Shown: positions 11,075-21,767, counted from the stretch's first letter. The stretch is DNA of 64,000 nucleotides from Amphiura filiformis (GCF_039555335.1 NC_092639.1:32520353-32584352), one strand, 5' to 3'. Numbers and translations: made by a program. The notes: a model not told the origin generated them from the sequence alone.

Positions 11075-11634
11075 TGTAAATCCTGCATATTCTGATCTGG
11101 GATATGCACAACATATTCATCATCGTCATCAACTTCAACCACATCTTGCTGTCGTTCTGTTCCGCCAGGTTCACCTCTGAACTGATCCGGACCAGGCTGC
11201 ACTCGATCTGGATACACCTCTATGTATTCGTCATCAGTCTGCAGTTCTGCTGATGGTTGTTGCTGCTCAATTGTACTTCTTCTGTTTGTCTGGACCTGTC
11301 CTGGATGCATCTCAGTGTACCCAATATTATGTTCTCCCCCTAGCTCTTCATTATGTGGTCCTGGATTTCTGAGTCCAGTTGGTTGTGGTTGATCTGGAGA
11401 GTGAACTGAAGCTTTTCCTGATTTACTTCTGAAAAAGCTTGCGGCTTTTTCTGACTGACTTTGGAAAAAGCGTGCGACTTTTCCTGACTTACTTCTGAAA
11501 AAGCGTACGTAAATGAAGTACAAGAATGCTTCAAATACGAGTAGGACGATGATGGTGATAAGAGCAACAATGCCAGGTGCCAAGCTTTCGCGGCATTGTG
11601 GGGTATTTGCTTCAGTTGGCATATTGGTATTGGC
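11075..11634 (-). CDS. Ig-like receptor B: transmembrane and tyrosine tail exon
   Basis: Paralogue of the 3' half of receptor A's main exon. The frame runs from a phase-0 acceptor (ACACCAG|GCC) through a transmembrane helix (SLAPGIVALITIIVLLVF then EAFLYFIY) that keeps a buried Glu and the YFxY end seen in gene A. Three imperfect copies of a basic FFRSKSGKxA juxtamembrane repeat follow. Then come three tyrosine modules: GYTEMHPGQV, DEYIEVYPDRV and DEYVVHIPDQ. The frame ends at CA|GTAAGT and joins 7949-8060 in phase. The open frame extends a little further upstream to a TGA at 11674-11676 without a convincing ATG, so this is an internal exon. Length is 560 nt. The tail and transmembrane parts are intact and more tyrosine-rich than gene A's. 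The gene's status depends on the damaged Ig exon just upstream. Confidence 0.72.
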
Positions 11635-11643
11635 CTGGTGTAT

Positions 11644-11709
11644 CAAATGTACTGACGGATATTGCCTGATGTCTCAAACGTTACTTGGCGGATAGTGCCT
11701 GATGTCGAT
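11644..11709. repeat. 33-bp tandem duplication beside gene B tail exon
   Basis: Plus-strand blocks 11641-11673 and 11674-11706 both end GATATTGCCTGATGTC or GATAGTGCCTGATGTC and are alignable over 33 bp with several differences. The duplication lies in the proposed 95-bp intron between the broken Ig exon and the transmembrane exon. One copy carries the in-frame TGA. A 33-bp unit keeps the frame. Confidence 0.7.
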
Positions 11710-11729
11710 CTCAGATGCTATAGGCCTAC

Positions 11730-12076
11730 CTGGTAGATAAAATCATTCCCTATAATACAAGTGTCTGTCCTGTAAACATCAGAGTAAACACATGTATATT
11801 GACCAATGTTGTGAATGAAACGCGTAACTCGTCCTTTACATCAGCACCATTCTGAATCTTTTGGTAATTATCTGAGGTGATGCAGGCCATTTAATTCAGG
11901 ACCATTATACTGTGTCATCTGTCTCTGCTGGTTAATATGGTGACTTCAAATTGTCGTAGCTATTAGTATTTACCACGCTAAACACTGATTCTACTGGGGT
12001 TGCTTGATACATGTACCAATTTACCGTGTAGTAAATATCGTGTAACGTGTCACTCGGTTCCACTTGGTTCCTCAAA
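11730..12076 (-). pseudogene. Degenerate V-type Ig exon of receptor B
   Basis: An Ig-like exon in decay. After a good acceptor (TTTTTCTTAAGTTATATTCAG) the frame reads LRNQVEPSDTLHDIYYTVNW, with the Ig core Trp. It reaches TAA about 120 nt later. Ig similarity then continues in other frames: TSDNYQKIQNGAD (compare EYERIQNGVNESD of gene A), then HNIGQYTCVYSDVYR with the second Ig Cys. A GTAGGC donor follows DFIYQ. The distance from the acceptor to this last frame is not a multiple of three, and the region of the first Ig Cys is missing. At least two frame changes plus a stop are therefore needed. It may be a true pseudogene exon, with an intact copy farther upstream, or contain sequence errors. 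Upstream (12140-12165) the CAGTTTGAGG acceptor block is duplicated. Confidence 0.65.
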
Positions 12077-12251
12077 CTGAATATAACTTAAGAAAAATGT
12101 ATGTTGCAGACTTAAGTTCAAAGCCACCGTTTCAGCTGGCTGCACTCTTTGTTCCCTCAAACTGCATATAGAAGTTGTATGTTGCATTGCAGGTTGCAAT
12201 GAACATTGCCAATGCCAATTCCAACATTACCAATGCTCATCAAGTTCAGAT

Positions 12252-12424
12252 TTGGCTATTCCAGATGAAATCCATACCCCTATGGAAGACGTGACCGTAA
12301 TCTTCAACACAGGGGTGTAGATTTCAAACGGAGTCACCCACTCAGGTAAACCCATTTGAAATGCACACTCCCTGTATGATATTAAAGTCGCGATAGGGGG
12401 TGTATGGATTTCAACTGGAATAGT
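12252..12424. mobile_element. MITE, ATTCCAGTTGAAATCCATAC family, copy 1
   Basis: A 173-bp element with inverted termini GGCTATTCCAGATGAAATCC and GGATTTCAACTGGAATAGTC. Homologous to 40978-41161. Noncoding. Confidence 0.75.
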
Positions 12425-12789
12425 CCGTGCAACTGTATGCTATGCCAATAATTGGTACGTTGCCTGGTCTGCTCATGCAATGCAATAATTGTTAACTTTT
12501 GTTTACTTTTGTCGACTATCCCTGTGGTTTTGGATACTGTATTTACTAATGTCAGTGTACACCACCATAGACTACTCCGTAGTCCACTTGCCCATTGTGC
12601 ATATACTCTGGATATTGTATTTAAGCTTAAAACTCTGATTTAATTAATGTGTGCACAATTGATAGATTTTCACAACTGATCTTTTCAGTCACCGTACTCC
12701 CTCTTGCCCCCCCCAATTTTACCCTCCCCACAGGGCTTATAATTATTGCACAGCCCCTAACACCACCATGGTTTAGTACATACTGCATT

Positions 12790-12900
12790 GGTTTTCATCT
12801 TGTCTCGGTCCCAGCCGGTTTGTGTCCTCCGCCCGTTTGTGTTCCTCCGTAACGAAGGAGCACAAATCAGCTGGGACCGAGACTAGTTTTCATCTTGTCT
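12790..12900. repeat. Hairpin flanked by 15-bp direct repeats
   Basis: GTCTCGGTCCCAGC (12802-12815) pairs perfectly with GCTGGGACCGAGAC (12870-12883). The stem continues with GGTTTGTG/CACAAATC. The direct repeat GTTTTCATCTTGTCT occurs at 12791-12805 and 12886-12900. It looks like a tiny foldback insertion. Confidence 0.7.
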
Positions 12901-12949
12901 TTGACTTGTTCCTCACATCAAGTTAGTGTACCTCGGGGGGGCACATCAA

Positions 12950-13215
12950 AATGTTTAGTGGGTATGTTCCTCGGAATTTTGAGGTGGTGGGTCTTTATTA
13001 GCTGACGGCATTTCGGTAAAAGGGGGTCTTTTGGAGCTGCGAACAAGTAAAATGGGGATGAGAAATGAACAATTTTGGGGTCTTATAGAGCTGAAATCAT
13101 CAAATCTATTTTGGTCAAATATAGAAATATAGGGGGTCTTTCGGAGCTACGAAATCCAAAAAGGGGGGTCTTTCCGGAGGAGCATACCCGTATGGTCATT
13201 TGTGTTAAGTGCCCC
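12950..13215. repeat. GGGTCTTTTGGAGCTGCGAA-type short repeats
   Basis: Imperfect repeats of GGGGGTCTTTCGGAGCTACGAA appear four times, spaced irregularly, and end in a run of about 14 C at 13211. Low-complexity, noncoding. Confidence 0.5.
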
Positions 13216-13559
13216 CCCCCCCCCGGAGTATACGGTACCTGGCTCGAATCTTTCTATTTTTATATGGAGCGATTACCGAATAGGGTGCAACTCTATACTA
13301 CTAGTCTAGGGTGTCATGGTGTCGCAAAAACATAATACTAGTGATTACCGGTAATAACGGTTGGTTAACGGGCAATCATACATTGTAACCGGTTACCGGT
13401 ATTATATTTTTACAATTTAGAGGACGAGCGCCAGCGTTGCCTGCATGCTATCTAGGAGCTGACACAGGTCGGTATAATAGATTTTCCTGTCAGGGGTGGC
13501 GCCAGAGTATTTTGATAGGGGGGATACATGCAACTTCAAATTTTGTATCGGCTGTTAAG

Positions 13560-14110
13560 CGGTGTGGCAGCACGTAGGGATGTCTGGGGTGGATATGCCC
13601 CTTTAGAAACAATTTCAAAATGAAAGCTCAAACGAAGCCATTTGATGCTCCATTTTCACCCTTTTATTGGTTATTTATTTATTTTCCAACTGCATATGCA
13701 TATTCCGGGGCGCAAATTTTATAGCATGGACCTATATATTCAATGTCGTTCAATTTTACTTTTCTTACCTTTTCCCCGTGCATTTCCTGTGCAATTTTAC
13801 CTTTTTTTAAATAAAAGTAATTCTTTCTCTTTACCATGTTTACCCCCATTCCCAGTAGCGTAGCCAGGGGGGGCAGAGTTCCCCTGACAAAAATTGAAAG
13901 AAAAAGTGCCCCTCGGACAAAAAATGAAAGAGAAAATCAGGAGGGTAAAGAAAAAGAAAATGGGCAAGGAGCCCCTTTTCTACCAAAATTCAGCCTAATC
14001 ATGGGCCAAAATAGTGTAAAATACAATTTTTTTTGCTCGCTACGCGCGCACATTGCAAAGATAAAGCACTTACCATCCTGATAATAGGCGAAAATAGTGT
14101 AAAATACCAA
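13560..14110. repeat. Dispersed repeats with AGTAGCGTAGCCAGGGGG end
   Basis: 13560-13690 resembles 57175-57300 (shared AACGAAGCCATTTGATGC/AATGAAGCCATTTGGTGC and the TATTGGTTATTT context). At 13855 AGTAGCGTAGCCAGGGGG starts another repeat whose end motif recurs inverted at 24252-24266. These are short interspersed elements with no intact gene. Confidence 0.5.
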
Positions 14111-14816
14111 ATGTTTACGCATCGTCCCAAAAGCCTTTTTTTGGAAGCTCGAAGACATATGATGCAACTTTTTTTTCACAGATTTTCACCAAAGTCCGCC
14201 CCAATGTCAACAACAAATCTATGCCACACTGATGGTGGGAGCCATACTGTGGATGTGGGGATGTTTTTACCTTAGGCCCTTCACAGTTGATTCTTAGTTT
14301 CCTGTTGGTTGAAAACAAGGGATGAGGCGACTTTTAATTATTAATTATCTATTATTTTCTTTATTTTAAAACAAGTGGTCGCAACCTACATCAACCCGTT
14401 TGACAAGGAACAATGCATTTAATTATTTTACAAATATGTTTGATTTTATACATAAGTAATGGTACAGTTACGTTCTTTGTTTATTCATCATTATAGTTGA
14501 TATGAACAAAGTCAGAAAGTAGCAAATGGGAGTCATTAAAAGTTATTTTAAAAGAAAAAATCCAAAATATAAATAAAATAATTAAATATTTTGCAGTTCT
14601 CTACTTTTGACGCGGGCGGGAAACAGGAAAGTAAGGATCAATTGTAAAGGGCCTTATACAATGAGTCTTAAGTCTATTGCCGTGAAGAAAATAATCCTTA
14701 GACAATGTCTAATAGACACGGGTCTCCTTTGAAAATGTCAAGTTACCGCTTCTCACTTAACTCATTTTAACCTACGCGAAATTTATGTGCTACAAAATGT
14801 TACAATTATGGACTTA

Positions 14817-15042
14817 CAGGGTGTTTCAAAATGATTGGTACCCATCAATTCTGATGTTTATTGGAAAGCCTGCCTCTCCCAAATGCAACATTGGATACTC
14901 TTGAAATGCCCATAATATATAGTTTTTGACTTGTTTTACAATTAATCAACAGATTATTTGGATCTTGTGTTGAATTTTGATGTTACAGGCTCATCCATTT
15001 TCAATGAAAACTGATGGGTACCAATCATTTTGATACAGCTTG
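14817..15042. mobile_element. Tc1/mariner-type MITE, copy 1
   Basis: A 226-bp element with about 31-bp inverted termini (CAGGGTGTTTCAAAATGATT and AATCATTTTGATACAGCTTG) between TA dinucleotides at 14815-14816 and 15043-15044. Homologous to 42106-42329, also bounded by TA. A TA duplication and CAGGGTGT-type end suit Tc1/mariner. Confidence 0.8.
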
Positions 15043-15152
15043 TATGTTAAAACAAAATGCGTTTCATAAACTCAGTGGAGCCTAGTAGGCTCTCCTCTGA
15101 TTATTTCTGGGGATTTTATCAACTTTAAATTTACTAGATCAACCAACTGTTG

Positions 15153-15742
15153 TTAAGGGGTGGGGTATGAACGTTTGGACAGTATTTATTGTGGGACATT
15201 AGAGCACATCAGACATATCGAATTGCATTCTGAATACAAAGAATGTCCTTCTGATATCAAAGAATTTTGATTTTTTGAAATTCGCAATGTAATACACATT
15301 TTATGGCAAATGATTAAAAATTGATTTTGATATATAACAGTACTCGAAGTAAACTTTATAAATCTGATGACTTTATCCCAAAACACCAATACAAATTAGG
15401 TCTTTTTGGGAAAAAATCTATATCTTCAATATGAAAGGTCAAAATGTTCAATTGATCGTCGGCTTTTCCTCCCAGCTACATACACTTTAAGAATATGTCA
15501 GTAGATTTATAAAATTTACTTCGAGGACTGTTATATATCACAAATGTGAAAAATATCAAATTTTAATAATTTGTCATAAAATTTGTATTATATCGTGAAT
15601 TTCAAAAAATGAAAATTATTTGATTTCAGAAAAACATTCTTCGTATTCCGAATGCAATTCGATATGTCTGATGTGCTCTCATGTCCCACAAAAAGCAGGC
15701 CTACTGTCGAAACGCTCAAAACGCTCATTCCAGATCCCTTAA
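15153..15742. mobile_element. Long-TIR MITE, TTAAGGG...CCCTTAA family, copy 1
   Basis: A 590-bp foldback. Left arm: GGGGTATGAACGTTTGGACA then GAGCACATCAGACATATCGA. The right arm carries the complement (TCGATATGTCTGATGTGCTC) and ends TTCCAGATCCCTTAA. Other copies: 34734-35388 (full), about 34150-34575 and about 51140-51405 (partial). Confidence 0.82.
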
Positions 15743-15876
15743 TCAAATAGTTATTTCACCTACTACAATACCTAATGACCCCCTTCTTGTAATCTTATAG
15801 CTAGCCTACTTTCTAAATTCCTTAGATTAAAAATCAATCTAAGCGATTGCGATCAGAAAAAATCCAAAATTGGATC

Positions 15877-16103
15877 AAAGGAGTGATTCTAGCATGCTAT
15901 TGTTAAGGTTTGTTGCAGTAGATATCCACGAAAAAGCGTATCCCGTAATATCAGTTGTGTTTGTGAGATATGCATGATTATGTGTATTAGGCCTATACAT
16001 AGGTCTACAAACTTGACAAATATAAAAATAAATCTTAACTTTTTTGGAGAAAAGTAGGGATGAGGGCATCATGAGGCTGTGGATCACAAAACGCCCCTTT
16101 TAA
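15877..16103. mobile_element. MITE, GGAGTATTTCGTGATC family, copy 1 (diverged)
   Basis: Begins AAAGGAGTGATTCTAGC, contains AGATATCCACGAAAAAGCGT and ATGCATGATTATGTGTATTA, and ends GGATCACAAAACGCCCCTTT. Matches 19367-19710 and 17677-17944. Confidence 0.7.
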
Positions 16104-17002
16104 ACATTTAAATCGAATTAGATTGTGTTCTAATCTGTTCGATTGAATATTTCAATCTTAAATGACCCCTTTTTCAAAACGTATGTTTTACCCAAAAGGC
16201 TCTATACTTTTGGTATGAACATACTCGTCACTTGCACATAGAAGATCCGTCCAACCCTACAAACTAAATTACTCAATAATTCCTTTTGGGCTTATTCGGT
16301 AAAAAATATCCTGTTCCTGCGCTACCAAGAATTAAAACCTGGAGAAAGGCATCCTCACACAAATAGATGAGGTCAATAAAAAGCAATAAAACTGCACATC
16401 CAAATCCATCAATTTGACAAAACATCACGCCCTTTGTTAAAACACTGCTCAAAAACAATAGAACACAGTCATACTTAATAACAAAAAATATTCCTAGCTG
16501 TCGGTATTTTTATAAATATACCATTTGACACGGTTTATTACACTCGCCAAGTGCAGCTGGTTTTGGGGCGTATAACAAAGAATAAATAGTGCACAGGAAA
16601 GCTGATGCATAGCATCTATATACATACATATACCAACTCCCTTAAGGGTAGCTTAACTATTTTTTCACTTTATCCTAAATTTAAAAATAAAATAAAATTT
16701 TAAAAATAATTCATGACAAAACAATATAGGCATATTTAAAAAAACACAATAGCAATGTTTTCTTATTTGTATTTATAACTTACAATCATAGAAACAAATT
16801 ACTAATAATTATTAAAATCCGTTTTCTAAAAAAAGATCTCTACCATTAAAGAAAATTGTCTAGCTTTAGGGAAAAAATAGAAACACTGCATCCTTTTTTA
16901 ATAGCCCTAGCACACGAGTAGTGTTTTGAATGGGTGTCTAAAAGAGGTGTGCAGCTATATAGTCATATGACGTGCTTTGTTCATATATGCATTTATAAAA
17001 AA
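16104..17002. other. Upstream of mucin-like gene, nothing recognised
   Basis: AT-rich. It should contain the promoter and 5' UTR of the plus-strand gene starting at 17003. A TTTATAAAAAAA string directly abuts the ATG, too close to be that start codon's TATA box. Confidence 0.35.
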
Positions 17003-17096
17003 ATGGCGAGCATCTCCGATATTTTAGGAGATGTCTATGATATTTTACTCAAAATAGTGTTTATATCGTGTCTTCTTACATACACATCTGGACAGG
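17003..17096 (+). CDS. Mucin-like membrane protein, exon 1 (signal peptide)
   Basis: First coding exon of an unrecognised single-pass membrane protein. ATG at 17003 (AAAAAAATGG, G at +4) opens 31 codons plus one base, then a strong donor G|GTAAGTG. The peptide has an acidic start (MASISDILGDVYD) and then a hydrophobic core (ILLKIVFISCLLTY) before TSGQ, a good signal peptide with likely cleavage near TSG|Q. The phase-1 donor fits all following stalk exons. The start was chosen because it is the ATG that leads through a leader into a phase-compatible donor. The link to exons 8 kb and more downstream is inferred from phase and protein logic. Confidence 0.6.
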
Positions 17097-17676
17097 GTAA
17101 GTGAAATACGCTTGATCAGTTTTTCATCTATCGTGTTAGATAATTATTGTTTGTGCATCGTCGGTTCGTTCGTTATAATTTGCTTTATCAAGCAGAAAAC
17201 AATCATCTATTGTGATTATTATCTTAAGTGACTGCATGTACCACTGGCTGCAATTAACATTTTACACATCTCTCACAATGTCACACGATTCTCGGTATTT
17301 GAATTTAAGTGATTTTATGTACTTACTTTCAATTCAGGGTTTTTTTTTTTCATTTCAAAATATATAGTTCAACTATTAAGTAAAATGTATTGTGTCGATT
17401 AAGAGCTGACCTTTTGTGCATGATTATGAATAGAAGCAGGTTGGCCACAAGTCTCAAATTCTTAAAGGTGCAATACATATAATAACATTACGTGAATTAT
17501 AGTGATTATAAAGTTCTCAGTCGTTTATAAACAATTATGTAGGCTTTTAAATTTATCAATCCAGGTTGCAATTCATTGATAAGATATGTAGGCTATTTTT
17601 CTATCAGAAAAATGTGTATTGGTACCTATTTATTGCTGAATGTGGGTATAGTGATGTATGGTGATGCTTAATGCTT

Positions 17677-17944
17677 ATAAGGGCATTTTATGATCCACAG
17701 CCTCACCCCCCCCTTGAGTTTTTTTATACCACTGGAATGTTTTATGTACCAAACATTTCTTGCAGGTTAATTCGTTTAGCAAAAATAGCGTCAAATTTGA
17801 ATTTCGTTCTGGTATACCAGTGTAATACACAAAATCATAATCAACTAAAATTTTGGGAATAAGCTTTTTTCGTGAATATCTACTGAAAAATGTCATAAAA
17901 AGAGGATGCTAAAATCATGCTATGATCACGAAATCCCCCTTTAA
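17677..17944 (-). mobile_element. MITE, GGAGTATTTCGTGATC family, copy 2
   Basis: Inverted relative to 19367-19710. Contains AATTTGAATTTCGTTCTGGT, GCAAAAATAGCGTCAAA and terminal GATCACGAAATCCCCCTTTAA. In the first intron of the mucin-like gene. Confidence 0.75.
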
Positions 17945-18509
17945 GAGTGTTTACTGAAACATCACAGATAAAAGTATCGAATTACAGCAGAGTTCAAATG
18001 ATAACTTGTGACACGTTATTTGTATCAAACAAAAAGAGCAGTTTGTCGCTGTGATCGATATTTATGGAAACATTTGTGTTCAAGTTCCACTCTTTTGTTT
18101 CTATAATTGCTATATATATTGCTATATGAGCATATATGCTCATTATATATTGTAAGCCGTACAGCTCAAACTTAGACATGGGAATTTAACATATAATAGC
18201 ATTTGAACGGATAAAATATTAAAATAAACAAATAAATAGTGACAAGTAAATAGCGACTTATGACTCATTTTGCATTATATAGCCAGTCCAGTGACTCCAG
18301 TTGTTGAACTTGCCATGAATACCATTCCATTGTTTTTCTTGCGTTAATTGTGTTGCACGCGTGATCATGGTGATGGCTTTTTGTATATATAAATAAATTA
18401 ACCGCACTACGTCAACGGATTACCAGATCTTTCTACTGTTCTAAGCCTATCTCAAGAACCACTGAACCAATAATGCTAGGCATATTTATATTCGTTCACT
18501 ATTTCCTTC
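17945..18509. other. Intron sequence, nothing recognised
   Basis: AT-rich, no supported exon or repeat. Confidence 0.35.
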
Positions 18510-18516
18510 TTGCTTG

Positions 18517-18850
18517 ATTGCTTTCGAATCTTTCTCGCTTTCTTTCTTATTTTTTATTCTTCTTTTCTTTCTTTCTTATTTCTTTCTTTCTTTTCTTTTT
18601 TTTTCTTTCTCTCTCTCTTTCTTTCTTTCTTCTTTCTTTCTTTATCTCTCTCTCTTTCCTCTCTCTTTCTTTCTCTCTTTCTTTCTTGCTTTCTTTCTTT
18701 CTTATTTTCTTTCTATTTTCTATTTTCTTTCTTTCTTATATTCTTTTCTTTTTCTTTCTTTCTTTCTTTCTTTCTTTCTTTCCTTCCTCGCTTTCTTTAG
18801 TTCCTGCTTTCTTCCCTTCCTCATTTGTTCGTTCTTTTTTCTTCCTTCTT
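18517..18850. repeat. (CTTT)n microsatellite
   Basis: About 330 bp of CTTT/CTTTT/CTCT polypyrimidine. The Phe/Leu/Ser-rich frames of 96-133 codons in all three plus-strand frames are artefacts of it. Confidence 0.95.
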
Positions 18851-19366
18851 TTTGTGAAATAGGTAAGTTAGGTCCTAATTTATATCAGAATCTTTTTGGT
18901 GCAATTTTTCTTTGAAAACTTACCTTTTTGTTAAGGGATATATGGCTTAGGGAGTACACCCATATCTAAAACAAAATCTTATTTCCCGAAGGGGGTTCTA
19001 TCAAAATGTAGCCAGACAACCAACCGGAACTGACAGTTATGTGGTTCAAATTTTAAACGAGAAAGTGAAGTTATATACTGCTGTACATGTATAAATTCGT
19101 TGCACTTGAATTATACAAACCAACAAAATAAATTTATACAAAAGCAATATTGCAGTGATTCTTTTTATGCATTGCTTTATATAGTGTTGTGTTTTCATAC
19201 TGCGTATTCTACACCTGATCACGTCCGCTTTGACGTTGACAGTAATTTATGAACAATAACATTGACACTCCAGGTATATCAGATATTAACATCCTTATAA
19301 TTCAAAATAAATAAAATTACTAAATGTGCTCATGGAATACACATTTGTTAATATTAATATTATACA

Positions 19367-19710
19367 TTAAAGGAGTATTTCGTGATCCTAGCATCCTCTT
19401 TTTATGACATTTTTCAGTACATATCCACGAAAAAAGCATATTCCCAAAATTTCAGTTGATTCCGATATTGCGTTTGCGAGTTATGCATGATTATGTGTAT
19501 TACACTGCTCCATAGACAATACGTTGTAATTTCGTTCTGGTGCACCAGAACGAAATTCAAATTTCACGATATCTTTGCTAAACGAATTAATCTGCAAGAA
19601 ATATTTTGTACATAAACATTATGTAGCCAGAGGTTTCCAGTGATATAAAAATCTCAACTTTTTTGAGAAAAGTGGGGGATGAGGCCATGGATCACGAAAT
19701 GCCCCTTTAA
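19367..19710 (+). mobile_element. MITE, GGAGTATTTCGTGATC family, copy 3 (full)
   Basis: A 344-bp element from TTAAAGGAGTATTTCGTGAT to ATCACGAAATGCCCCTTTAA. An inner palindrome, TTTCGTTCTGGTGCACCAGA and its continuation, lies near 19527-19555. It is the best-preserved of at least three copies; a further fragment may lie near 52715-52760. Confidence 0.82.
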
Positions 19711-19974
19711 TATGTGTGACGTTTGATAATGACAAAAGAAGGTTACAAACAAATTACAATACCGCTACCTTGCAACAAACAAACCTACAAAAAATACCCC
19801 ACAAACAAACAAACAAACAAAAGAACGAACAAAAGGAATGCAGTCCTACTATTGATATGTTTCCGGAACTAAATCTATCATTATAGGTCTTTTATTGGCT
19901 TTGATTTCATCATTTCAATAATTTTTTATTTCTCTTTTTTAGTTCCCCTGTGTTGATTCATTCCCCCCAACTAT

Positions 19975-20331
19975 TTAAGGGGGTACTACACCCCTGCCTA
20001 AATTTGTGCCTATTTTTGCATTTTTCTCAAAAATTACAGCGCATTGGGGACAAGTAAGATATTATTATAGGGGCAAGGACTACAACTACTGTACTGGAAA
20101 TTTTATTTCAGCACAGACAACAGTTGTGGAGTTACAGTCAAAAATGAGGGAAAACCAATATTTGATCAATAAATCAATAACTACTTGCTTTGAGTTGCTG
20201 AATTTTCAGTACAGTAGTTATAGTCCTTGCCCCTATAATATACACATCTTTCTTGTCACCAATACGCTATAATTTTTGAGAAAAATGCAAAAATAGGCAC
20301 AAAATTGGCCAGGGGTGTAGTACCCCCTTAA
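19975..20331. mobile_element. MITE, TTAAGGGGGTACTACACCCC family, copy 1
   Basis: A 357-bp perfect-ended foldback: TTAAGGGGGTACTACACCCC at the left and GGGGTGTAGTACCCCCTTAA at the right, with arms of more than 100 bp. Copy 2 is at 41497-41839. The 88-codon frame inside is not a gene. Confidence 0.88.
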
Positions 20332-20714
20332 GCTTCAAGTGAACACTGCCCTTGTCCCATTTCACATTCCTCAAATTAAGGTAAAACTGTATTATGTTAA
20401 GCCATGTTCTTAACATAAATCGTTATTTTGAAAGGTCGTGACCAATCCAAACAAAAACGTGATAGAAATTCAGTATTTACATTGGCACGTGTTCTAGTAG
20501 TATTAATCTACAGTCGAGTTTCTTTCATTTCTCTCTTTCTCCCTGTCTTTACCTCCCTCCTCCTATAAACCATATTATTTGAACTGGAACGCAAGCAAAC
20601 AGAAAACCACATTTCGGGAAAAGTTCAATTTTGTTTATCTATAAAGACTTGCAGTTGTGAAACTGATAAATAAAATTTAATTTAGTGAAATTGTAATTCG
20701 TTCTTCAATAGAGA

Positions 20715-20925
<211 letters not shown>

Positions 20926-21767
20926 TATAAATAATTTGTATGTGCACACAAATTCATAATTAAAATACGTCAAAGAAAAAGGTCACTTTCAACTAAACCT
21001 TTATTGAACACACTTTTATATCGTTTAATATCATCATCATCATCATGCCAATCACAGCGTTTAATTTAATGCTAGTGGACTATCTACAAATTGCCTGAAG
21101 GGATTATATACCCTTCACTTAAAAATGGTTAAGCATTTGCATTTCTGTATTGTATGATAATAATAAACTAGATACATTTTCGAAGTTGAAGATGACCTTT
21201 TTATTCTGTTGCCCATTTTGAAATTTCTCACATTTACAACAGTAAAATTAAATCTACAATAATATTGGATAATACAGTGAAAATGAAAAATGTTTGTCTT
21301 TGACCAACGAAAACCATAAAAATTGTGGCATTTAATTAAATAATCAGGAAACACTCACACATCCATTTCACAAACAAACAAATAAAAAGCGTCTTTACTC
21401 TGTAAAACCTATTCCTCAATAGGATAGGTTATCATACCATATTTTCATACAAGGTTTTTTATTTTTCTACGTTCAACAGAAATGCTAACAGGCACGGCTA
21501 TGTAAGCAAACGAAATGAAAGTAAATTTGCAAATATTTTACAGCTGTATAATATGACATATAGCAGCATGTATTATCATAATATTTTGTGATGAACACCG
21601 GTATTTGTCTGATGATTTTATGTCACGTGTATGATATAGTCTGGTATTCTGTTTATGGTCAGCTTATACAGAGAGGTATGGCGGATGATTAATGCCGAAA
21701 TCATAATTCAAAATAAAATTGATTATAATTATATTGGACATATTATATCCAGAAAATAGATTCACAC
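20926..21767. other. Intron sequence, nothing recognised
   Basis: AT-rich with a short ATC run near 21030. No exon with phase-1 splice sites was found. Confidence 0.35.

Noticed and set aside
16990-17002. TATA box TTTATAAAAAAA before exon 1
   Set aside because: It touches the start codon, leaving no room for a transcription start and 5' UTR.
18510-18915. Three overlapping plus-strand frames rich in Phe, Leu and Ser
   Set aside because: Produced by the CTTT microsatellite in all three frames.
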